A stretch of 11,966 nucleotides of DNA. Origin: Treponema sp. UBA4326. GTDB taxonomy: Bacteria; Spirochaetota; Spirochaetia; Treponematales; Treponemataceae. Positions within the stretch are counted from its first letter, which is position 1. Each line of letters starts with the position of its first letter. The notes below the pieces were generated by a model. It saw only the letters and a list, made by a program, of their open reading frames with translations, was not told the DNA's origin and did not search any database. The DNA is taken from NCBI GenBank assembly GCA_002393835.1, contig DGTW01000328.1, positions 1-11,966 on the forward strand, read 5' to 3'. The translations under genes and the position numbers were made by a program. This document shows, in pieces, positions 6,944 to 11,966 of the stretch.

Positions 6944-8299
6944 CTACTCGTAAATGAATGTTTCTTTTGGACCGTCAATCCTTACATTCTCGAATTTAGC
7001 TCCAGGAGCGTTTCGCACTCGGAAAGATTTTACGCTTACTTCAGGCAGACCGTAGAACATGTCGCTTTCCATTGGTGAGCGGTCAGAAGATTCGTCTGTG
7101 GTGAAGTGGCAGTCCCGGATTTCCAGGTTGTCGATTGGCATTTCTGGAAGACCGACGATGAAGCCGGCACTGGCCTTGCAGTTTTTGCCAGTGCAGCCGA
7201 TGATTTTTACATCGTGGATGCGTGGTGTTTCGCTGGTGACAGGCTGTTTTTCGAGAGAGAAGAGAGGTGACTTTTGGTCTGTGACGCCGCACTTGTAATA
7301 CATGTTCATTGCAATCGGGCAGAGAGTGTCGTCCATTACCAGGTCTTTAAGCTCGATGTCGTAGAGGTCTCCGCCTCGTCCTCGTCGGCTCTTGATTCGA
7401 ATGCCCCGGTCAGTTCCGCTCAAATCGCAGTTCTCTGCGTGAACATGCTGAATTCCGGCTGCAGTCTCAGAGCCGAGAACGATTCCGCCATGGGCAAAGC
7501 GAACTGTGCAGTCTTTAATCGTTACATTTACGGTCGGTTTGTTTACGCGGATTCCGTCCGGGCCTGAGCCAGATTTGAGACAGATTCCGTCGTCACCAAC
7601 GGCGACATAGCAGTTGAGGATTTTGACATTGGTGCATGAGTCAACATCGATTCCGTCAGTGTTCGGTGCTGAGTACGGATTTTCGATTTTGAGGTTCTGC
7701 AAAGTGAGGTCGTCCACATAAAGTGGATGAACGGTCCAGAAAGGAGAATTCTTGATTGAAACTCCTTCAAGGACAACTCCCTGACAGTTGATGAATTCAA
7801 TAAGACTGGGGCGGAGAAACTGTGTTTCACGGCCGCCGCCGCCGCCAGCCTGATTTTCATAGCCAGGGTTCATTTTTGCGAGGGCAAGCTCATAGGGTTC
7901 TACAGGGCGGGTCTGGCCAGCTTCTTTTTTGGCTTTTTTTAGCTCCCACCAGGCATTTCCGTTTCCGTTAATTGTGCCCCGGCCCGTGATTTTTACATTT
8001 TTTGCGTCTGCCGAGCGGATGAGGGCGTGCATTGCATAGCACTCAACACCTTCCCAGCGAGTGAATGCCGGAGGATAGGCGTTTGGATCCGTAACGAAAG
8101 AAAGCTCTGCTCCTTCCTTAAGTTCCAAAGTTGAATCGCTGATTAAATCGATTGGGCCTGTGAGCCAGGTTCCTTCTTCAACGATTAATTTTCCGCCGCC
8201 ATTTTTTGCGAGCTCTTCAAAAGCGGCCTTAAATGAATTGGTATTGTCAAAAACACCGTCGTTCTTGCCACCAAAGTCCTTGATATTAATCTCTGTCAT
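6944..8299 (-). CDS. GH28 polygalacturonase, predicted cytoplasmic
   Basis: 451 residues forming a right-handed beta-helix family enzyme that hydrolyses alpha-1,4 galacturonan. Active-site landmarks are NTDGID (213-218, Asp215), GDD (235-237, Asp236 and Asp237), AHGG (269-272, His270) and RIK (301-303). All match the catalytic set of the family. There is no signal peptide: the protein starts [15 protein letters not shown], directly at the beta-helix cap. Together with its length this resembles intracellular exo-acting galacturonases such as the Thermotoga enzyme rather than secreted endo-enzymes. A run of five glycines (152-156) lies in a loop. GAGGA precedes the start. The gene follows a pectin methylesterase on the same strand by 97 bases and has its own candidate promoter and a strong terminator. 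Confidence 0.92.
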   Translation of the reverse strand: MTEINIKDFGGKNDGVFDNTNSFKAAFEELAKNGGGKLIVEEGTWLTGPIDLISDSTLELKEGAELSFVTDPNAYPPAFTRWEGVECYAMHALIRSADAKNVKITGRGTINGNGNAWWELKKAKKEAGQTRPVEPYELALAKMNPGYENQAGGGGGRETQFLRPSLIEFINCQGVVLEGVSIKNSPFWTVHPLYVDDLTLQNLKIENPYSAPNTDGIDVDSCTNVKILNCYVAVGDDGICLKSGSGPDGIRVNKPTVNVTIKDCTVRFAHGGIVLGSETAAGIQHVHAENCDLSGTDRGIRIKSRRGRGGDLYDIELKDLVMDDTLCPIAMNMYYKCGVTDQKSPLFSLEKQPVTSETPRIHDVKIIGCTGKNCKASAGFIVGLPEMPIDNLEIRDCHFTTDESSDRSPMESDMFYGLPEVSVKSFRVRNAPGAKFENVRIDGPKETFIYE

Positions 8300-8334
8300 A
8301 GCAAATCCTCATATTCACTTTTTTAGATTCTACT

Positions 8335-8362
8335 ATTATATACACTATTTCCGCCTTGAAAA
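8335..8362 (-). promoter_or_regulatory. Candidate promoter of the polygalacturonase gene
   Basis: On the minus strand TTTTCA (8357-8362) and a perfect TATAAT (8335-8340) are 16 bases apart, ending about 35 bases before the GH28 start codon. Confidence 0.5.
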
Positions 8363-8396
8363 GACAAGATTTTGATATGATTTTGCATTTTTGCGA

Positions 8397-9356
8397 TTAA
8401 AAGGAGGCGAGCAGTTTTTCGGCTTCTTCTTTCGTCATGGTGTAGCCGTGCTTTTCCTGCAATTTTGAGTCATATTCAGAAAGGCTTCCGTCTTCGTGAA
8501 GAATTTTCGTGCCATATTCCCGCCAGCCGGTCATAGCGCTTCCCTTTTCTGGATAAACAGCCCTCGTTCCGTCCTCGTCAGTCCAAAGGGCGGTGTCGTA
8601 CAAATCAGAAATTCGGCAGTTTATCAGGGCAATGGAATCCCAGCGGTCAAGGCTGTCTGGCTTTCCAGTTCCTTGTGAGCGTCCAATGAAGATTTGGGCA
8701 TTTTTTCCCCTGTTTTCGGCCGTAAAGTCGCAGTCGATGAAAACAAAGCCTGGTTTTGAGTTCCATGCCCGGCTCTGCAAAACATAGGCAGGCCTGTCTG
8801 AGCCACGGTTGTCGCTTCTGGTGTGGAGGGTGCATTTTTCAAAAACTGAATAATTGCAGTAGCCCCATATATAATCCACATCACCAGTGACATAGCATTT
8901 TTTGAAGTGAGAGATTCCTTTTACATGAATTGTGTCCTGACGGCTTATGAAAGACATTCCCTCGCAAAAAAGTTTTCCCGTCTGGCAGTGAAAGCAGATT
9001 GCCTCCGCCTGATTTCCAAGTGATGCGTCATCACAAGTTTTTACATGTGTGTTTTCGATTGTAAAATTTTTGAGGGTTACGGAAGTGCATTTTTCGCCAA
9101 AAGTGAGCACGGCACGGTTTTCAGTATCTTTGTGGAAGGCCTCACAATTTTCGCCGCGCAAGGCACATTTAGAGGCTTCCCCGGAAACGCTTTCGATTAC
9201 AAGTGGATTTGGCAGATTGTAAAAAATCCGCTCATGTTCCAGCCCCTTATGCTCACCGTCTTCAAGAAAAATATGAATCGGCTCACTAGATGGAGAAATT
9301 TTTGAAAAAATGTCTGCCAAAGACTGGCTGGCTTTGATTGTGTAATTCATAGCCAT
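8397..9356 (-). CDS. CE8 pectin methylesterase, predicted cytoplasmic
   Basis: 319 residues. Removes methyl esters from galacturonan, giving methanol and free carboxylates. The family motifs are present: QAEA (116-119), RQDT (139-142, Asp141), GDVDYIWG (158-165, Asp161) and IGR (224-226, Arg226); the usual Trp of LGRPW is replaced, the stretch reading IGRSQGTG. The catalytic pair Asp141/Asp161 and Arg226 are intact. No signal peptide is seen, unlike secreted family members. Two in-frame ATGs lie at 9354-9356 and 9348-9350; only a weak AGTGG precedes them, so the start could be either. It lies just upstream of the polygalacturonase on the same strand, which fits a pathway where esters are removed before hydrolysis. 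Confidence 0.9.
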   Translation of the reverse strand: MAMNYTIKASQSLADIFSKISPSSEPIHIFLEDGEHKGLEHERIFYNLPNPLVIESVSGEASKCALRGENCEAFHKDTENRAVLTFGEKCTSVTLKNFTIENTHVKTCDDASLGNQAEAICFHCQTGKLFCEGMSFISRQDTIHVKGISHFKKCYVTGDVDYIWGYCNYSVFEKCTLHTRSDNRGSDRPAYVLQSRAWNSKPGFVFIDCDFTAENRGKNAQIFIGRSQGTGKPDSLDRWDSIALINCRISDLYDTALWTDEDGTRAVYPEKGSAMTGWREYGTKILHEDGSLSEYDSKLQEKHGYTMTKEEAEKLLASF

Positions 9357-9436
9357 ATTAAGCCACTTTGGAGTTTTTTTTTCAAGGGTGCTTATCTTTT
9401 GCGGAGAGACTTGTCATAAAAATCTTTTTGCAAAAA

Positions 9437-10504
9437 CTACTTGCCCATTAAAAGTTTGCTTTCTTCAAAAAGACTCTTTGCGTTTCGCTCGGCACGCTCA
9501 CGATTCTTCATTGAAATCATAAAGAAATCTGCCATAAGTTCCTCGCTGTAGTGCTTTTGAATAAGCTCGGCCCGGCACAAAAACCTTAACGCAACAGTAG
9601 AAGAAAGAATATCCAGGTCTGCCACCGCAAGGCGTTTTGAAATCATCTGCAGGGCAAGGGAATAATTGTCGCTCAGCATTTTCTGCAAGTCGCCGATTGT
9701 AGTCTTTTTGAGCCATTCAAGCTGTTCAAGATAATTTTCCGGGCTTTCCTGTGTAATGTCGGCCTCACAGATATTGGAAATTGCCGCCAGAAATGACTGC
9801 ATGTTCTTGCTGTTGAACATGTATTCTTCGAGCGAGACAGAATCAATCGGAACATCGTTTGCCATATCTTTGATTATTTTTTGGTGAACGTCCTTTGTGT
9901 ATTCAAAAACCCTGTTCCTGATATTCACAAAATGCTCGTCTGCAATTTCAAGAAGACCCGCAAGCCGGTAAAATTCCCGACGGACGGCATTTGGAACGCC
10001 ATATTTGGTTTTGTAGCCCAGGTCATGCTCCATTACAGCCCAGATATGCTGAATGAGAGAGCACATCTGAACCTCAAAGCGTTTGTTTTTTAGCTCCGCC
10101 GGATAATCGCCGTCCTGTTTGAGAGAGCAGATATAGTGAAGGGAAAGATAGCCGAAAGCGTTTACATTGAGGTACTTGCGCTTGTCGATTGAAGATTCCC
10201 AGTCCACGGTGAAGTTTTCCTCGATTTTAGCGGCCAGCTTATCGACATCATCAGAGAAGAAACATACAACCCTGGCTCCCAGAATATCCGTGATGTCGGA
10301 AAGTGAGGAGTATTTGTCGCTTTTTCGCTCTAGCTTACCGGCAAGGCTTTTTTCTTCTTTAATTCGATGATTTATCGCATAAATCCGGATGTTGCACTTG
10401 TCGGCGATGCTTTGCAGAATGGAAACAACCTCGCTTTCAAGCCGCTCAAAGTCTGGCTTTTGCTCGCGGTATTCCTCCATTATTATCTTGTTTTTTTCGT
10501 TCAT
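9437..10504 (-). CDS. RelA/SpoT-domain (p)ppGpp synthetase-like protein
   Basis: 355 residues from the chosen ATG at 10502-10504; a longer frame starting at 10567 only overlaps the upstream gene and its extra residues look meaningless. Residues 40-165 form a nucleotidyltransferase domain of the RelA/SpoT synthetase type. Visible are the basic R-I-K...K stretch (47-57), D-I-L-G-A-R (73-78), F-G-Y-L-S-L-H-Y (117-124) and F-E-V-Q (143-146) with H160 and Y164-K165. Asp73, Glu144 and the G-loop Tyr119 are kept, so activity is plausible. The usual P-K-x-N-G-Y-R-S motif is replaced by an N-x-N-A-F-G-Y-L-S form. No HD hydrolase, TGS or ACT domain is present; the C-terminal 190 residues are helical and not recognised. 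The gene starts 13 bases after the kinase-like gene. Confidence 0.82.
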   Translation of the reverse strand: MNEKNKIIMEEYREQKPDFERLESEVVSILQSIADKCNIRIYAINHRIKEEKSLAGKLERKSDKYSSLSDITDILGARVVCFFSDDVDKLAAKIEENFTVDWESSIDKRKYLNVNAFGYLSLHYICSLKQDGDYPAELKNKRFEVQMCSLIQHIWAVMEHDLGYKTKYGVPNAVRREFYRLAGLLEIADEHFVNIRNRVFEYTKDVHQKIIKDMANDVPIDSVSLEEYMFNSKNMQSFLAAISNICEADITQESPENYLEQLEWLKKTTIGDLQKMLSDNYSLALQMISKRLAVADLDILSSTVALRFLCRAELIQKHYSEELMADFFMISMKNRERAERNAKSLFEESKLLMGK

Positions 10505-10517
10505 GCCTTGGTTTGAC

Positions 10518-11162
10518 CTATTGATTAAGTTTGGCCAGTTCGACAATCCACTTTGCCGTTGCTTCAAGTCCGGCCGAAGAGCTGTTTATCATCATGTCGT
10601 AGTTCTTGCGGTCGCCCCAGATATTCTCCGTGAAGGTGTTGTAGTGGTTTGCACGTCGTTTGTCGATTTGAATAATCGTTTTTTTGGCACAGGATTCTGT
10701 TTCTTTGTAGATTTCCTCGATTCGCTTGACCTTTGCCTCGATATCAGCATAGATGAAGACATTGAGAAGGTCCTTGTTGTCTATCTGGTTAGAAGTTGAA
10801 AGAATGTAGTCAGCGCAGCGGCCTACGATGACGCAAGGCTCTTTTGTGAGATCCAGGATGATTTTGCGTTCAGCATTGAAAATCTGGTCTGCCAGGGGAA
10901 GATTAGTCTGCCCAAGTGGCTGGCCGACAGCGCTGGCACTTGTTCCGGCATAGCTTGTTCCAAGAAGAAGGTTGTAAAGCCAGCCTGAAGAAAGGTTCTG
11001 CTCGGTTTTTTTGATGAATTCCGCAGAAAGCCCGCTTTCTTTTGCCGCCATGTCGATTATTTCACGGTCATAGAAAGCGTAGCCCAGCTGCTCTGCGACC
11101 ATTTTGCCAATTAAACGGCCGCCTGATCCATATTCACGACTGATTGTTATATATTTTTTCAT
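10518..11162 (-). CDS. Cytidylate-kinase-like P-loop protein
   Basis: 214 residues from the ATG at 11160-11162, chosen because AGGAG lies eight bases upstream and the sequence begins at the expected first strand (MKKYITISREYGSGG). The P-loop is GSGGRLIGK (12-20), followed by YDREII (31-36), GRCADYI (114-120) and a basic lid (DKRRANHYNTFT, 167-178). This matches the cytidylate-kinase-like family, related to CMP kinase but with unclear substrate. True CMP kinase would be longer in the NMP-binding region, so the substrate is left open. It is first in an apparent two-gene unit with the RelA/SpoT-domain protein, and divergent from the FliG-like gene. Confidence 0.82.
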   Translation of the reverse strand: MKKYITISREYGSGGRLIGKMVAEQLGYAFYDREIIDMAAKESGLSAEFIKKTEQNLSSGWLYNLLLGTSYAGTSASAVGQPLGQTNLPLADQIFNAERKIILDLTKEPCVIVGRCADYILSTSNQIDNKDLLNVFIYADIEAKVKRIEEIYKETESCAKKTIIQIDKRRANHYNTFTENIWGDRKNYDMMINSSSAGLEATAKWIVELAKLNQ

Positions 11163-11203
11163 TTTTTGCTCCTTTTCGACTCTGTAGAATTTTCTCCACA
11201 AGT

Positions 11204-11212
11204 ATTATATCA
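11204..11212 (-). promoter_or_regulatory. Extended -10 promoter of the kinase/alarmone operon
   Basis: The minus strand reads TGATATAAT, a perfect extended -10 element with no good -35. It lies about 42 bases upstream of the kinase start codon, within the 75-base divergent region shared with the FliG-like gene. Confidence 0.5.
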
Positions 11213-11237
11213 TAGATTTTAAAGAACGGGGGAAAAA

Positions 11238-11585
11238 ATGACAGGTTACGAAAAAATAGCAATCCTTTTGACGGAACTTGGCTCAGAAGCAAGTGAAAAA
11301 ATTCTTTCAATTCTCAATCTTTCTCCCGCCCAAATGAACAAAATCAGCAGGAATATTCTTTCCCTCGGTGGCTACAACCCAAAGAATCTCCTCCATGTTC
11401 AGCGCGAAACGGCTGTCCTCGAAGAAGTCAAAAAATTCGGCGAGTTGCGAGGAATTTACCGTGAAGTCGCTCCTCAAGAGGGCGGTTTTCTTATGGTAGA
11501 TAACAATCTCGAATCCCTCAAAAAAGAAATTCCCAAAAGCCCGGAAGATGTGGCCAATGTGCTCCGGGGCTGGCTCGACAGCTGA
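11238..11585 (+). CDS. Stand-alone FliG N-terminal-domain-like protein
   Basis: 115 residues. Residues 1-45 (MTGYEKIAILLTELG, then SEKILSILNLS and MNKISRNILSLG) closely follow the first helices of FliG, the flagellar rotor protein whose N-domain binds the MS-ring protein FliF. The FliG middle domain with its EHPQ motif and the charged C-terminal domain that meets the stator are absent, and the frame closes normally after an acidic tail ending in WLDS, so this is not an obvious truncation. It may be a partner or modulator of the rotor, or a FliG-N fold reused elsewhere. A GGGGG-A ribosome-binding site lies six bases before the ATG. Transcribed divergently from the kinase-like gene. Confidence 0.7.
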   Translation: MTGYEKIAILLTELGSEASEKILSILNLSPAQMNKISRNILSLGGYNPKNLLHVQRETAVLEEVKKFGELRGIYREVAPQEGGFLMVDNNLESLKKEIPKSPEDVANVLRGWLDS

Positions 11586-11590
11586 ACCAA

Positions 11591-11702
11591 GACAAAATGA
11601 GCCGATAAAATGGCAAAATATGCTCTTTTATCGGCTCATTTTGTCTAATTTTGAGCCGATATTTTCCTATTTTCCCTTGACATTCGCAAAAATGAGCCGA
11701 TA
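11591..11702. repeat. Four copies of the box TGAGCCGATA (operator-like)
   Basis: Copies are seen at 11598-11607 (plus), 11629-11638 (minus), 11652-11661 (plus) and 11693-11702 (plus). The first two are part of a perfect 20-base inverted repeat: 11591-11610 matches the reverse complement of 11626-11645, with a 15-base spacer. The last copy overlaps the -10 element of a strong promoter. This arrangement suggests binding sites of a repressor of the downstream gene. Confidence 0.7.
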
Positions 11703-11704
11703 AT
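11677..11704 (+). promoter_or_regulatory. Promoter of the right-edge gene
   Basis: A perfect TTGACA (11677-11682) is followed after 16 bases by GATAAT (11699-11704). One operator-like box covers the end of the spacer and part of the -10. The predicted start near 11711 gives a leader of about 100 bases. Confidence 0.65.
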
Positions 11705-11707
11705 TTG

Positions 11708-11739
11708 AATAACAAAATCCATCCATGGATTTTGTTATT
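11708..11739. repeat. Perfect 15-bp hairpin in leader
   Basis: AATAACAAAATCCAT (11708-11722) and ATGGATTTTGTTATT (11725-11739) are exact inverted copies with two bases between. It lies at the predicted transcription start and would form a very stable 5' RNA hairpin or a cruciform. Confidence 0.75.
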
Positions 11740-11743
11740 CTGA

Positions 11744-11770
11744 CGAGAATTTTCTTTCAGAAAATTCTCG
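11744..11770. repeat. Perfect 12-bp hairpin in leader
   Basis: CGAGAATTTTCT (11744-11755) and AGAAAATTCTCG (11759-11770) pair exactly around a TTC loop. No T-run follows on the plus strand, so it is not a standard terminator. Confidence 0.75.
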
Positions 11771-11781
11771 CCCTGCTTAAA

Positions 11782-11800
11782 ACCTTGCCTCCTGCAAGGT
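11782..11800 (+). promoter_or_regulatory. Hairpin that may hide the ribosome-binding site
   Basis: ACCTTGC (11782-11788) and GCAAGGT (11794-11800) form a 7-bp stem with a CTCCT loop. The 3' arm contains AAGG, the only Shine-Dalgarno-like sequence before the next gene, so the fold could limit translation. Confidence 0.45.
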
Positions 11801-11812
11801 CATTTGACAGAT

Positions 11813-11966
11813 ATGGAAAGATTCTATCTCCTATACAAGAAAAACATTCCGATTCTTCTCTTTGAACAGGACAAGGATGAATACATCGTTGCCATAAAAA
11901 AGATTTTCAATCTGCTCCATCTTCCGCCCCATCTTTTTACCAATGGAATCGCATCCGAAGAAAACG
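11813..11966 (+). CDS. Partial gene, N-terminal 51 residues; possibly HipA-like
   Basis: The frame begins M-E-R-F-Y-L-L-Y-K-K-N-I-P-I-L-L-F and stays open to the right edge. Features such as LLYKKNIPILLFEQD and LHLPPHLF weakly recall the N-terminus of HipA-like kinase proteins in Gram-positive and spirochaete genomes. This is a recollection from 51 residues, not a secure assignment. A TTG at 11804-11806 in the same frame is an alternative start with AAGG four bases upstream; from the ATG the AAGG is 13 bases away. The heavy control region upstream suggests a tightly repressed gene, as toxins often are. Confidence 0.55.
   Translation, partial: MERFYLLYKKNIPILLFEQDKDEYIVAIKKIFNLLHLPPHLFTNGIASEEN

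Noticed and set aside
9357..9436. Terminator or clear promoter between the alarmone gene and the methylesterase gene
   Set aside because: The A/T-rich stretch has T-runs but no convincing stem and only poor promoter matches.
10505..10567. Earlier start for the RelA/SpoT-domain gene
   Set aside because: The extra 21 residues overlap the end of the kinase-like gene, are Gln/Asn/Arg-rich with no pattern, and lack a ribosome-binding site.
10389..10799. 136-residue plus-strand frame
   Set aside because: It spans the reverse strand of two recognised genes and their junction and matches no family I know.
11591..11702. CRISPR array made of the TGAGCCGATA copies
   Set aside because: The copies occur in both orientations with unequal spacing and one is embedded in a promoter, which fits operators and not a CRISPR.

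Overview
The window looks like a chromosomal segment of a gut- or rumen-type spirochaete, most likely Treponema. This is inferred from gene content and was not tested by a search. The clues are a short protein resembling the N-terminal domain of the flagellar switch protein FliG, a glutamine synthetase paired with an ANTAR regulator, signal-less pectin-degrading enzymes, AT-rich intergenic DNA and SPOR-type envelope proteins. No rRNA, tRNA, CRISPR array or insertion sequence was seen.

Layout, left to right. Positions 1-532 (minus strand) hold a helix-turn-helix regulator broken by a frameshift, followed by the first codons of a gene that runs off the left edge and may be a PTH2-like peptidyl-tRNA hydrolase. 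A purine permease of the AzgA/PbuG type (770-2074, minus) has its own terminator. A divergent promoter region separates it from a nitrogen-assimilation operon on the plus strand: a short type I glutamine synthetase (2302-3471) and an ANTAR RNA-binding antiterminator (3489-4055). The glnA leader contains a long intrinsic terminator. Its 5' strand overlaps a small hairpin with a six-base loop carrying A at position 1 and G at position 4, as ANTAR proteins recognise. The operon therefore appears to encode the protein that reads its own leader.

A GC-rich, hairpin-rich repeat fills the gap to a long minus-strand series. In transcription order (right to left) this is: a cytidylate-kinase-like P-loop protein, a RelA/SpoT-domain alarmone synthetase, a pectin methylesterase (CE8), a polygalacturonase (GH28), a SPOR-domain envelope protein with a Pro-Glu linker, and a PAP2-type phosphatase. 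The two pectin enzymes lack signal peptides, which points to processing of imported methylated oligogalacturonides in the cytoplasm. The kinase-like gene and the alarmone synthetase appear to be one transcription unit, as do the SPOR and PAP2 genes.

At the right end, a stand-alone FliG-N-like protein (11238-11585, plus) is followed by 227 bases dense in signals: four copies of the box TGAGCCGATA (two forming a perfect 20-base inverted repeat), a strong promoter with one box inside it, and three perfect hairpins. The last hairpin would hide a possible ribosome-binding site. This region precedes a gene cut by the window edge whose N-terminus faintly recalls HipA-like kinases. The most promising regulatory systems are the glnA-ANTAR leader and this right-hand control region.
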